From contig NZ_FSRA01000002.1 in assembly GCF_900129465.1 (NCBI RefSeq), forward strand, positions 1,550,001 to 1,614,000: a stretch of 64,000 nucleotides of DNA, in the 5' to 3' direction. A program made the translations under genes and the position numbers. Source of the DNA: Chitinophaga niabensis. GTDB taxonomy: Bacteria; Bacteroidota; Bacteroidia; Chitinophagales; Chitinophagaceae. Position 1 is the first letter of the stretch; every line of letters begins with the position of its first letter. Shown here piece after piece: positions 32,665-41,094 of the stretch. The notes beneath the pieces are model-generated. The model searched no databases, was not told where the DNA came from, and saw only the letters and a list, made by a program, of their open reading frames with translations.

Positions 32665-33504
32665 TCAGTTAAAGTTCGTTGAAGTAGCCAGTTCCTGCCA
32701 GGTGTTCATATCATCTTCCAGTGCGCCGATCTTCAGTTTAGCAAACTGGTAGGCATCAGGGCCGAGGAATAAATGCAGGGGCGGATTTTCTGCTTTGCTC
32801 ACTTCGATCAGCACATCGATGCCTTTTTCCGGATCACCCGCCTGCTGGCCATTGATACCATGCTGGTGTTGTGCCTGTGATTCCCGTACATCCTTATAAG
32901 CATCTATCGGGTTAGCCGGTACTGCCAGGGAAGTGGATGCGAGGAAGTTAGTGCGGAAGTAACCAGGGCCAACGATCACCACTTTTACGCCAAATGCTTT
33001 TACCTCTGCTGCCAGTGATTCCGTTAAACCATCCAGTGCAAATTTGGTAGCGCAATAACTGCCGAAGCCGGGGAAGTTACCAGTAAAACCAGCGATGGAA
33101 GAGATGTTGAAGATAAAACCGCTGTTCTTTTCGCGGAAGTGCGGCATCACGTGGCGGATCACATTTAATACACCAAATACATTCACATCAAAGTTGCTGC
33201 GCACTTCTTTGTCTGATAATTCTTCCAGGCTGCCTATCAGGCCATAACCTGCATTGTTCACTACTACATCTATACCTCCTAATGTTTGGATCGTTTGCTG
33301 AACGGATTGCTGTACGCTGGCTTCATCAGCAACGTCAGACTGAATAGGCAGAAAGTTTTCATGCTCACCTACGGCACTTTTCAGGGCATCCAGTTTACGG
33401 GAAGTACCAGCAACTTTCTGACCGGCGGCGAGTAATTTTTTTACGAGTATCAGGCCAAATCCTTGTGAGGCGCCTGTAACATACCATACTTTTTGTTGTT
33501 CCAT
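32665..33504 (-). CDS. Short-chain dehydrogenase/reductase
   Basis: 279 residues of the classical SDR family. NAD(P)-binding motif TGASQGFG near 10-17, NNAG in VVVNNAGYGL near 85, catalytic serine in FNISSIAG, and the YCATK active-site tyrosine and lysine near 150-154. The basic residue after the glycine motif (TSRK near 36) suggests NADP(H). The substrate is unknown. The gene has its own promoter and terminator and is next to a divergent-acting AraC-type regulator gene on the same strand, which may control it. Confidence 0.9.
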   Translation of the reverse strand: MEQQKVWYVTGASQGFGLILVKKLLAAGQKVAGTSRKLDALKSAVGEHENFLPIQSDVADEASVQQSVQQTIQTLGGIDVVVNNAGYGLIGSLEELSDKEVRSNFDVNVFGVLNVIRHVMPHFREKNSGFIFNISSIAGFTGNFPGFGSYCATKFALDGLTESLAAEVKAFGVKVVIVGPGYFRTNFLASTSLAVPANPIDAYKDVRESQAQHQHGINGQQAGDPEKGIDVLIEVSKAENPPLHLFLGPDAYQFAKLKIGALEDDMNTWQELATSTNFN

Positions 33505-33526
33505 TGTAGTGTTTGTTTTGATAGAA

Positions 33527-33534
33527 CAAAGCTA
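33527..33534 (-). promoter_or_regulatory. -7 promoter element (TAGCTTTG) of the SDR gene
   Basis: Exact TAnnTTTG match 22 bp before the ATG, in the gap behind the AraC-type gene. Confidence 0.6.
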
Positions 33535-33586
33535 CACCGGGTAGGAACCATGGCTGTTAATGATATCAAATCAAAAATTGCAAAAA

Positions 33587-34489
33587 TCAAACGCTGCGGA
33601 AAGAGCGCGGGGTAAGCTGGGTCTTTTTCTTGAAAAAGTTGTTAAAGTGGGCAGGTTCCTGGAATCCCAGGCAGTAACCGATCTCAGATACATTCCAGTC
33701 TGTATGCATTAATAAGGCCTTGGCTTCCTGAACGATCCTTTCTGCTATGAGTTCGGAAGTGGATTTGCCGGTAGTGTCTTTCAGGGCCTTGTTTAAATGG
33801 TTCACGTGAACGGAGAGCTGGGATGCAAAGTCAGTCGCAGAGCGGAAATTTACCTGTTGCACCGGGGATTCTATCGGGAACTGTCTTTCCAGGAGGTCTG
33901 TAAACAGGGAAGAGATCCGGGTGGATGCATTGGAATGGGAAGGAGACACCTCAATAGGCTGCATTTTCAATCCCATGTGGATCAACTCCATTACATAATT
34001 CCGGCAGAGGTCCAGTTTATATTGATAGTCGGAGGCCATTTCGGCCAGCATCTTTTCAAAGATCTCTCTAACGGGGCCTACCTGCGCATCGGGTAAATAT
34101 ACAATGGGCTGGCCACCGGGTTTGAAGATGGGGTATTCCTGAAGTTTCATGGTGGTGAACTGGTGAAAGAAGGCCTCCGTAAAAATGCAGAATAAACCGG
34201 ACTGCTCTTCAGACAAGGGTTCACATTGATAGGGTACCTGTGGGTTGGCAAAAAAGAGGCCGTGTGTTTCCACGTCCATGGTCTTATCTGCGTAATAGTA
34301 ACGGTTCCGGCCACTGACCAGGGCTATTTTGTAAAAATCCTTACGGCTGTATGGAAGCTGCCTGGCATGATGGCCCAGGAACTCTTCCGAATTGAACACA
34401 TTGAAATGCCCGTTCTCCCTTCCAAGATTAGCAGGCATCCTCAACTCCTTGGCACGATAAAATTCTTCCAGTGACTGTATCTTTTCCAT
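33587..34489 (-). CDS. AraC-family transcriptional regulator
   Basis: 300 residues. The N-terminal 170 residues form a cupin-like sensor (LPYSRKDFYKIALVSGRNRYYYADKTMDVETHGLFFANPQVPYQCEP), the C-terminal 100 residues the double helix-turn-helix (FASQLSVHVNHLNKALKDTTGKSTSELIAERIVQEAKALLMHTDWNVSEIGYCLGFQEPAHFNNFFKKKTQLTPRSFR style). It is 82 bp upstream of the SDR gene on the same strand, and regulators of this type commonly control such neighbours. A TAATTTTG box lies 4 bp from the ATG, so the mRNA is probably leaderless. Confidence 0.9.
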   Translation of the reverse strand: MEKIQSLEEFYRAKELRMPANLGRENGHFNVFNSEEFLGHHARQLPYSRKDFYKIALVSGRNRYYYADKTMDVETHGLFFANPQVPYQCEPLSEEQSGLFCIFTEAFFHQFTTMKLQEYPIFKPGGQPIVYLPDAQVGPVREIFEKMLAEMASDYQYKLDLCRNYVMELIHMGLKMQPIEVSPSHSNASTRISSLFTDLLERQFPIESPVQQVNFRSATDFASQLSVHVNHLNKALKDTTGKSTSELIAERIVQEAKALLMHTDWNVSEIGYCLGFQEPAHFNNFFKKKTQLTPRSFRSV

Positions 34490-34493
34490 GTAA

Positions 34494-34501
34494 CAAAATT
34501 A
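34494..34501 (-). promoter_or_regulatory. -7 promoter element (TAATTTTG) abutting the AraC-type start codon
   Basis: Exact TAnnTTTG match only 4 bp from the ATG; transcription would begin at or next to the start codon. Confidence 0.5.
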
Positions 34502-34596
34502 CGGATTGCCGGGTATTTTGACCTTTTTTCGTTAATTTTTAACAGTGCGGGTGATATCCGGGCCATTTTGGATACTATAATTAAAACCCAAGTTCA

Positions 34597-35070
34597 ATGG
34601 AAGACATTACAGCATTATACAGGGATACCTTCCCGGATGTAGCGAGGGTAATAAAGCAACTGGGAGGAGACCTTGAAATGGCCAAAGACCTGTTCCATGA
34701 CGCCATGATCATTTACATGGAGAAAGCACCTTCGGAGATCAGGGTATCTGCCAAAGCATACCTGATCGGCATTACCCGCATCCTCTGGATGAAGCAGCAG
34801 AAACTGAGGGTCCGGGAGCAGGCCATCTTTTTAGAAGATTTTCATGTGCCGGAAGCAGAGCAACCGCTGTTTGACTATTTACGCGCAGCCGGTGAAAAGT
34901 GCATGCAGCTCTTACAGGCATTCTATTACGAGCAAATGGACCTCCGGGAAATGGCGGATACTTTTCACTATAGCAATGTTCGTTCCGTAACCGTGCAGAA
35001 ACATAAGTGCCTGCAGAAAGTTCGTGCCACCGTTAAAAATGCCATGCTTTATGAAGGAGCGCTTAACTGA
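34597..35070 (+). CDS. ECF-like sigma factor
   Basis: 157 residues. Region 2 is near 5-70 (LYRDTFPDVARVIKQLGGDLEMAKDLFHDAMIIYMEKA, KAYLIGITRILWMKQQ) and region 4 near 95-150 (YYEQMDLREMADTFHYSNVRSVTVQKHKCLQKVR). The linker and region 4 are divergent, so it is a diverged member of the sigma-70 family. No FecR or SusC gene follows. Instead its 3' end overlaps a small 80-residue protein gene by 20 bp, and a ClpP-like protease gene follows 1 bp after that, so all three are almost certainly one operon. It is presumably the regulator of a response in which proteolysis takes part. Confidence 0.85.
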   Translation: MEDITALYRDTFPDVARVIKQLGGDLEMAKDLFHDAMIIYMEKAPSEIRVSAKAYLIGITRILWMKQQKLRVREQAIFLEDFHVPEAEQPLFDYLRAAGEKCMQLLQAFYYEQMDLREMADTFHYSNVRSVTVQKHKCLQKVRATVKNAMLYEGALN

Positions 35071-35293
35071 AACAGAAGCATACCTGCTTGGCAACATGCC
35101 GGAACCGGAAAGATTGCTTTTTGAAGCAAAGATGCTGGCGGACCCTGCATTGCAGGAGGCAGTGCAACATCAGCGCAGGGCATTTCAGATGATCCGCTGG
35201 TACGGCCGCGATCTGCAAAGGGAAAGATTGTCTGCCATCTACGATGCGCTGGACGAGGAGTTCCATCTAACCATCACTTCCATATTTAAGTAA
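35051..35293 (+). CDS. Small protein between sigma factor and ClpP, possible anti-sigma or adaptor
   Basis: 80 residues from an ATG at 35051 that lies inside the sigma gene (20-bp overlap). The sequence is soluble and helical, with no membrane segment or zinc motif: TETEAYLLGNMPEPERLLFEAKMLADPALQEAV is like the N-terminal segment of Bacteroidota anti-sigma or zf-HC2-neighbouring proteins, which begin with a short 'll G ls..E...FE..L..DP' pattern. The location, translationally coupled to the sigma gene and 1 bp before clpP, suggests that it binds the sigma factor and may be a substrate or adaptor of the protease. This is inference. Confidence 0.7.
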   Translation: MKERLTETEAYLLGNMPEPERLLFEAKMLADPALQEAVQHQRRAFQMIRWYGRDLQRERLSAIYDALDEEFHLTITSIFK

Positions 35294-35294
35294 C

Positions 35295-35891
35295 ATGACC
35301 ATTATACCAACAGTAATTGACGGCGCCACGCGTGGCGCGTATGATATTTACAGCCTGCTCCTCAAGGAAAGGATCATTTTCCTGGGCACTGCTATTGATG
35401 AACATGTAGCCAACCTGATAGTGGCCCAATTGCTTTACCTCGATAGTGAAAATCATTATCCGATCCGCTTGTATATTAATTGCCCTGGTGGCGGGGTGTA
35501 TGCCGGATTAGCCATCTACGATACCATGAAAATGTGTAAGTCTCCCATCGCTACGGTTTCTGTTGGGTTTACCGGGAGTATGGGCACATTTTTACTGAGC
35601 AGTGGTACAAAAGGACAACGGTACGCACTTTCACATGCCACAGTACATATGCATCCTTCAGGTGGTGGAGCCAGAGGGTATACGGAAGATGTGCGCATTG
35701 CTTACCAGGAGCAGGAGCGTTTGCAGAACCAGATCTTTTACCTGATGGGGCGTAGTTCCAATCATGAAAGGGAAGAAATTGAAGAGATGTTTCGCAGGGA
35801 TAAGTTTATGAATGCAGTGGAGGCGAAGGAATATGGGTTGGTAGATGAAGTGTTGGGGGATGTGAGTGATCTGCCTTTACGTTTGAACTAA
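35295..35891 (+). CDS. ClpP-family serine protease paralogue
   Basis: 198 residues, close to normal ClpP length. The catalytic triad is intact: Ser95 in VGFTGSMGTFLL, His120 in ATVHMHPSGG, Asp184 in YGLVDEV. The oxyanion glycines are present (INCPGGGVYAG). The sequence around the active site departs from housekeeping ClpP: the usual AASMG is TGSMG and the usual HQPLGG is HPSGGG. ClpP forms barrel-shaped tetradecamers fed by Clp ATPases. Here the gene sits 1 bp after a small protein gene and downstream of an ECF-like sigma gene, so it is probably a specialised ClpP with a regulatory target. It ends 4 bp inside a convergent hydrolase gene. Confidence 0.9.
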   Translation: MTIIPTVIDGATRGAYDIYSLLLKERIIFLGTAIDEHVANLIVAQLLYLDSENHYPIRLYINCPGGGVYAGLAIYDTMKMCKSPIATVSVGFTGSMGTFLLSSGTKGQRYALSHATVHMHPSGGGARGYTEDVRIAYQEQERLQNQIFYLMGRSSNHEREEIEEMFRRDKFMNAVEAKEYGLVDEVLGDVSDLPLRLN

Positions 35892-36853
35892 GGATGATCA
35901 TGAATGAACTGAAAAGCCCTTCTCTCAGACCAGTAATGTTTTCCCGTAAAAGTCACAAACCCAACATGCCCGCCGGTTTCCGGAGTTTCCAGGTATAAGT
36001 AGGGATTGTTACCTGCTTCCTTGTAGGGGAAACTTCCTTTTCCTAAAAAAGGATCGTCCAGTGCATTGATCAGTAAAGTGGGGATACGGATATTTTCCAG
36101 GAATTGTTTGGAGCTGTTCCTGGCCCAGTATTCTTCTGCATCCTTGAATCCATGCATGGGAGCGGTATACCGGTCATCAAACTGTTTGAAATTTTTGATA
36201 ACGCCGAAGTTGTCCAGCGATATTTCGTTGGGATATTGTTTTGCCTTGGTTTCCAGTTTCAGCCCCAGTGAGCGGATGAAACGTTTCATGTAGATGAAGT
36301 TGTGCCTTTTCTCCAGTTCAATGGAACTGTCTTTCAGATCGCAGGGAACGGAGATGGCCACAACTGATCTTATAATAGGAGGAATCGCTTCGCCTCTTTC
36401 ACCCACATACTTGAGTGTTACATTTCCGCCCAGGGAAAAGCCTACGAGGTGAATGCGTTTGTAATTGCCGGAGGCTTCCAGGTGTTCTATGACTGTTTGA
36501 AGATCGCCGGTTTCGCCACTGTGATAAAAACGCAGGGCCTTATTACTTTCTCCGCTGCAGCCCCTGAAGTTCATAGACACCGTATCATATCCTCCTTCAT
36601 TGAAGATATGTACCATGCCCGTGATGTATTGCCGTTGGGAATTACCTTCCAGGCCGTGAAGGATCACTACCAGCTGATCGCTGCCCACTTTGCTGAAATC
36701 AAGGTCCAGGAAATCGTTATCCTGCGTGGAGATACGGGTACGGGTATAATTAGCCGGTTTGATCTTTCTGAAAAGGGAAGGAAAGATCGTGAGCAGGTGG
36801 CGGTTCCTTAACAGGATGGGCGCCTTGTAATCTGGTGCTTTTAAAACCGGCAT
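35888..36853 (-). CDS. Alpha/beta hydrolase, YheT/ABHD-like
   Basis: 321 residues from the ATG at 36853. The family N-terminus (KAPILLRNRHLLTIFPSLFRK) is followed by the alpha/beta-hydrolase core: LVVILHGLEGNSQRQY, the nucleophile elbow LVGFSLGGN (serine near 150), ALDDPFLG with the acid and GGHVGFV with the histidine. YheT-type proteins are putative esterases. The longer frame from 36910 overlaps the GH20 gene and would contain the TACCTTTG promoter box at 36858, so the shorter start is preferred. It is not likely to be part of the sialic acid operon functionally. Confidence 0.88.
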   Translation of the reverse strand: MPVLKAPDYKAPILLRNRHLLTIFPSLFRKIKPANYTRTRISTQDNDFLDLDFSKVGSDQLVVILHGLEGNSQRQYITGMVHIFNEGGYDTVSMNFRGCSGESNKALRFYHSGETGDLQTVIEHLEASGNYKRIHLVGFSLGGNVTLKYVGERGEAIPPIIRSVVAISVPCDLKDSSIELEKRHNFIYMKRFIRSLGLKLETKAKQYPNEISLDNFGVIKNFKQFDDRYTAPMHGFKDAEEYWARNSSKQFLENIRIPTLLINALDDPFLGKGSFPYKEAGNNPYLYLETPETGGHVGFVTFTGKHYWSERRAFQFIHDHP

Positions 36854-36857
36854 ATTA

Positions 36858-36865
36858 CAAAGGTA
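36858..36865 (-). promoter_or_regulatory. -7 promoter element (TACCTTTG) abutting the YheT-like start codon
   Basis: Exact TAnnTTTG match 4 bp from the ATG at 36853, in the 20-bp gap after the GH20 gene. Suggests independent, leaderless transcription. Confidence 0.55.
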
Positions 36866-36873
36866 GTAATATC

Positions 36874-38781
36874 TTAATTCACCGGTGCTTTCACCATGGT
36901 AAACATCCACTTCACCGGATTCTGCCAGTTAACAGGGGTAAAACTTCCTACAGGCGCTTTCACACGGATGGTATTCCATCCCTTTTGTAATTTCACCGGC
37001 GTGGGGCTGCGATATTCGTAACCCTCATCCACTAAGGGGATTTCCCCGTCTCCTTTTTCCCCACCACGTTTCCATACAGGCGGAGGAACCAGTTTCCCAT
37101 TTACCCATACGGCGCTTTTTTTATTATCCCAGGCATCTTTGGGTGGGGAATCTGTAGCGGGGGACCGGGAGAAATTATTAAACCCTATCCAGAAATTTTC
37201 CATTTTATCTGCATCGCTCCATATTTTAGTGGTGGCATACCATGTTGTGTTCTCTTTTGGATCAGCAATCCAGCCATCTATATTTGGTGCCCACCAGTGA
37301 CGTAATACGATGGTTCCCCCTATGGCTTCCAGTGCGGGTTTCATTTTTGAAATGTCGAATTCCTTCCGGAGATCTCCTCCATTTTCAAAAGGGCCGTAAA
37401 GCTGCCAGGTAATATTGCTCTGCTTAACATATGGAAAAGGAAGGTTTGAAAAATATCGCTGCTGATGGGTGAGTAAACGTTTTTCAAATGCTGCGAATGC
37501 AGTGGCGCTTGCAGAACCAGGGAGGCCGATCCTGGTTGTCCATTGCGCTGATCCGCCGCCTGTCCATATCCTTTCACCGAAAGTAAGGATGTCAGGATAT
37601 ACAGGATTCATCCGGAACATGTCCATTTCATGGGTTATATTCCTGTCGTGCCACAGGCAAAGTGTGCCGCCTTTCATGGATGCATTCTCCTTCGGTTGGT
37701 TTCCGATCATGCGAAAATAAAGGGTCACCACACTTTCCAGCGGATCAAAGTGGTTGATGTATAAATGTCTTGAATCAATATAAGTACGACCTGTATCTGT
37801 GCCTGTTTTATACATCCATAACTGGCGAAGGGTTTTAGTTCCCAGGTTTCCACCAGGGTCCCAGCCGATGGTTTGCTTACCTAATGCATGTATGTACGCA
37901 ATCATTTCGGGCAGGAACTGTTTATTGGTAATATGTACTTCATCTCCACCAATATGCAGGTAAGGCACATCATATGTTTCGCAGAATTCTTTCAGGATAT
38001 TCTTTACCATAGCCATACCGGAATCGGTTTGCATATCCGTTTTCATGGCTCTTTTGAAAGCAGCGCTGTGACCGGGCATGTCTATTTCCGGGATCAGTGT
38101 AATGTGCAGGTCCCTGCAATAGGCGATGAGTTCTTTCAGGTCAGCTTCTGTATAGAACTTCCCTTTGTGGCGCGTCATGCTCTCCGGTGCTGTGAGCTCA
38201 GGATATTTCCTGCTGGCCAGCCGCCAGGCTATGTCTTCTGTAAAATGAAAATGGAAGATATTGTATTTATAACGGGCAATGATTGCGATCTGCTGTTTTA
38301 ATGTAGCCATGGATTGATAGTTCCTGCCTACATCCACCATATAACCTCTCCATGAAAAAGCGGGCCAGTCCTTTATCCGGCAGTACTGTACTATCCCATT
38401 TGACGGGACCAGCTGGAGTAATGTTTGCGTTGCATAGAAAAGCCCCTGTTCATCACCGGCAGTTATGGCGATGCCTTCTTTTGCAATCTGCAGCGTGTAT
38501 CCTTCTTTAGGGAGACTGTCCGCGTACAAGATCTGCAAATAAGGGCCTGTTATTTTAGGTTTGGTTATCCGGAGTGCATAGCCTTGTTCCTTTAACAATG
38601 ACTGTAACCGGGAGGCTTCTTTAGAAAAGCCCTCATGCAGCACCAGCATTTCTTTGCAGGTATGCATATTAAAACTTCCTTTTTGAAGACTTAGCTGCCG
38701 GGGTTGCGGAATGAGTGCAGGCTGGGCATAAGTAAGCCCGCTTAAACAGCACAATAAGAGTAGCGAGTAGTAACGTTTCAT
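36874..38781 (-). CDS. Beta-N-acetylhexosaminidase, GH20
   Basis: 635 residues with a signal peptide (1-19). The GH20 N-terminal domain (about 20-135) is followed by the catalytic barrel: FSWRGYMVDVGRNYQS, the HFHFTED region near 177, IPEIDMPGHSAAF near 230, and the catalytic pair Asp280-Glu281 in HIGGDEV. The C-terminal region contains a sugar-binding-like segment. It removes terminal GlcNAc or GalNAc from glycans after sialic acid is trimmed. Last gene of the sialic acid operon; its start overlaps the stop of the sialidase gene (ATGA), so translation is coupled. Confidence 0.92.
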   Translation of the reverse strand: MKRYYSLLLLCCLSGLTYAQPALIPQPRQLSLQKGSFNMHTCKEMLVLHEGFSKEASRLQSLLKEQGYALRITKPKITGPYLQILYADSLPKEGYTLQIAKEGIAITAGDEQGLFYATQTLLQLVPSNGIVQYCRIKDWPAFSWRGYMVDVGRNYQSMATLKQQIAIIARYKYNIFHFHFTEDIAWRLASRKYPELTAPESMTRHKGKFYTEADLKELIAYCRDLHITLIPEIDMPGHSAAFKRAMKTDMQTDSGMAMVKNILKEFCETYDVPYLHIGGDEVHITNKQFLPEMIAYIHALGKQTIGWDPGGNLGTKTLRQLWMYKTGTDTGRTYIDSRHLYINHFDPLESVVTLYFRMIGNQPKENASMKGGTLCLWHDRNITHEMDMFRMNPVYPDILTFGERIWTGGGSAQWTTRIGLPGSASATAFAAFEKRLLTHQQRYFSNLPFPYVKQSNITWQLYGPFENGGDLRKEFDISKMKPALEAIGGTIVLRHWWAPNIDGWIADPKENTTWYATTKIWSDADKMENFWIGFNNFSRSPATDSPPKDAWDNKKSAVWVNGKLVPPPVWKRGGEKGDGEIPLVDEGYEYRSPTPVKLQKGWNTIRVKAPVGSFTPVNWQNPVKWMFTMVKAPVN

Positions 38782-39902
38782 TTTTTTAGTTGGATGGGCA
38801 CAAAGATGATCTTGCGGTAATTATCCTGTTCATACAGGATACCTACTTTGTTCCTGCCGATTTGAACAAGATCAGAATAGGCGGTATGATCTCCTTTTGT
38901 ACCTGGTTCACTTTTGTCTATAAGATAGCTTTTTTTCCATGTTTTTCCTTCATCTGTACTGATTCGCAAGGTGAGACTATCCCTCCTCCTGGTAGTGGCA
39001 TCATTACAAAACACCAGCATGTTCTTCCCCAGGCTGAGAATGGAACCCTGGCAAACAGGGTCAGGCAGCTGATGATCAAAGTAAGTAGTATCCCAATGCT
39101 TTCCTCCGTTTTTGCTGATCGCTACTATCCTGGCCCTCACGCCGCCGTGTTGGTTCCGGATGTTCATCATGAGTTTGCCGCCAGGCAATTCTGCGGCCAT
39201 GGATTCATTGCCGCCGGGTATGTTCACATCTTCGCTGAGCTGAAAAGTTTTACCATGATCATCTGAATAATAGCCATGAGCGCGGCCGTCGAGGTAACGG
39301 TCCTGCGGGGCGCCAGCTGTATGATTGGCGGCTACATAAAGTCTGCCGCTTTTAAGCTGGATAGCATGGCCGGGGGTATTGGCATAAGTGCGCCAGTCTT
39401 CCTTAAAATTATAAGGAGGGTTAGAAGGCCGGTGTGTTTGTGCGGTGATGTTCACGCTTTCGGACCAGGTGGCGCCACCATCTGTGGAAGTTTTATACCA
39501 CACTTCGCGTAAACCGTTTCCTTTTCTTACTTCCCCTTCGTGTTTATTCCCGGTATTGTAAAAAAGAAAGATCCTTCCCTTTGGCCATGCCGGATCTTTC
39601 AGGTCAACAACAGGTGCAGGATTGCCGGCCTGGAGATCATGATAGTCCACAATAGTCTGAAGGGCGGTCCATGTTTTTCCTTTGTCTTTACTGCGTTTCA
39701 TTACAATATTAATATCCCCGAAATCAGCTGAACCATTCACACGGCCTTCGCAGAAAGCCAGCAGGTCTCCATTGGGTAAACCTATGATAGCGGGAATACG
39801 GTAACTTTTATGTCCATCTTCTCCGGATATAAATACAGGTTGCTGAGCAAATGCAGTGGCCTGGCAGATCAATGTTATGATCAAGAGATATTTTCTCATC
39901 AT
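38778..39902 (-). CDS. Exo-sialidase (neuraminidase), GH33
   Basis: 374 residues with a signal peptide (1-19). The arginine motif is YRIP near residue 34, and five Asp boxes are visible: SKDKGKTW, STDGGATW, SDDHGKTF, SKNGGKHW and STDEGKTW, one per propeller blade. The catalytic glutamate is likely in GGNESMAAEL and the tyrosine in TAYSDLV. It releases sialic acid from host or dietary glycans outside the cytoplasm. Translation is coupled to the epimerase gene upstream (4-bp overlap) and to the GH20 gene downstream. Confidence 0.92.
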   Translation of the reverse strand: MMRKYLLIITLICQATAFAQQPVFISGEDGHKSYRIPAIIGLPNGDLLAFCEGRVNGSADFGDINIVMKRSKDKGKTWTALQTIVDYHDLQAGNPAPVVDLKDPAWPKGRIFLFYNTGNKHEGEVRKGNGLREVWYKTSTDGGATWSESVNITAQTHRPSNPPYNFKEDWRTYANTPGHAIQLKSGRLYVAANHTAGAPQDRYLDGRAHGYYSDDHGKTFQLSEDVNIPGGNESMAAELPGGKLMMNIRNQHGGVRARIVAISKNGGKHWDTTYFDHQLPDPVCQGSILSLGKNMLVFCNDATTRRRDSLTLRISTDEGKTWKKSYLIDKSEPGTKGDHTAYSDLVQIGRNKVGILYEQDNYRKIIFVPIQLKK

Positions 39903-41089
39903 GGATTATTTTTCAGATAAGCGTTTAATAATTGCAGGCAGTACCATTCTTGCCTGGGTAAATGAAAGGGCCCTTTGTAGAGGTTGCCTTTGGCGGTTTG
40001 TGCCAGGCTGCCATCCCGGTGAAGATAACCAAACCATTCACCGTTCTCTTTATCATGGAAATGCGCATAGGCGTAATCGTGTACCATCTTATGCCATTGT
40101 GCGTATCTATCATTTCCGGTAAGTGTGTAAGCCAGCAGGGTAGCAATGATCACTTCGTTATGCGGCCACCAGAATTTCATATCCTGCCAGTATTCCTGTA
40201 CCGGTTTATTGTACACATCCTTAAAATATAGAAAACCACCAAACTCTTTATCCCATCCACGTTCCCACATATAATCCAGCATCTGGCAACCTAATTCGAT
40301 AAGGTGTGGATCGTTGCCCCTGTATTGCGCTTCATGCAGAATGAACCAGGCCCCTTCAATAGCATGCCCGGGATTTAAAGTGCGGCCATCTATATGATCT
40401 ATAATACTGCCGTCCGGTGCTACTGTTTCCATTACACAACGGATATCATGTTTTACAAAGTACGTTTCAATCTCATGGATCCATTGATCTATCCATTGAT
40501 CACAACGGCTATCGCCAATTGTGCTACGTACCTGTTGAGCCGTATTGATCATGATCATGGGGATGCCTATGGCCCTTCCCGGCCGTATGTCTGTATACTT
40601 GGCGGGTAATAATCCGGGAGTGGTGGCATAGGTAATACATTTGCTGAACAGTTCCCTGGAGAATGCCGCTATTTCTTCATCCCCGATTGCTTTGGCATAT
40701 GCTGCTGTGGCGATAGTAGCGAAGGTTTCAGAAAAAAAGTAGCGGCGTTTGCGGATAGGTTTTCCATCACGTGTTACATGAAAGAACATTTGCCCATCTG
40801 CATCAAAACAATATTTCCGGAGAAAATCTATACCGGCTTTGGCTCCCGCCAGCCAGGTCTTTTCCGGGGCTACTGTATTGTATAAAGTAGACAGCATCCA
40901 GGCAGCTCTTCCCTGTATCCACACTGCTTTATCATCATCTATCAGCGAACCGTCCTTATCCCTCATCAGTAAATAACCGCCGAACTCTTCATCGATGCTT
41001 CGCGGAAACCAGAATGGAATGGTATCCTGTAATAATTGTTGTTGATAAAAATCCCGGAGTGTACCAAGATCTTTTATAGAATAACTCAT
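39899..41089 (-). CDS. nanE: N-acylglucosamine 2-epimerase (AGE family)
   Basis: 396 residues, the size of AGE/renin-binding proteins. Family motifs visible are FWFPRSIDEEFGGYLLMRDKDG, VWIQGRAAWMLSTLYNTV, LNPGHAIEGAWFILHEA and FKDVYNKPVQEYWQDMKFWWPHNEVIIATLLAY, with histidines expected at the active site. It converts N-acetylmannosamine to N-acetylglucosamine in the cytoplasm, the step after the lyase. This AGE type of epimerase, rather than the bacterial NanE phosphate type, is used in the Bacteroides NanLET pathway. It lies 5 bp after the transporter gene and overlaps the sialidase gene. Confidence 0.9.
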   Translation of the reverse strand: MSYSIKDLGTLRDFYQQQLLQDTIPFWFPRSIDEEFGGYLLMRDKDGSLIDDDKAVWIQGRAAWMLSTLYNTVAPEKTWLAGAKAGIDFLRKYCFDADGQMFFHVTRDGKPIRKRRYFFSETFATIATAAYAKAIGDEEIAAFSRELFSKCITYATTPGLLPAKYTDIRPGRAIGIPMIMINTAQQVRSTIGDSRCDQWIDQWIHEIETYFVKHDIRCVMETVAPDGSIIDHIDGRTLNPGHAIEGAWFILHEAQYRGNDPHLIELGCQMLDYMWERGWDKEFGGFLYFKDVYNKPVQEYWQDMKFWWPHNEVIIATLLAYTLTGNDRYAQWHKMVHDYAYAHFHDKENGEWFGYLHRDGSLAQTAKGNLYKGPFHLPRQEWYCLQLLNAYLKNNP

Positions 41090-41094
41090 GGACC

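Noticed and set aside
36449..36811. 120-codon frame opposite the YheT-like hydrolase
   Set aside because: Antisense shadow of a recognised gene.
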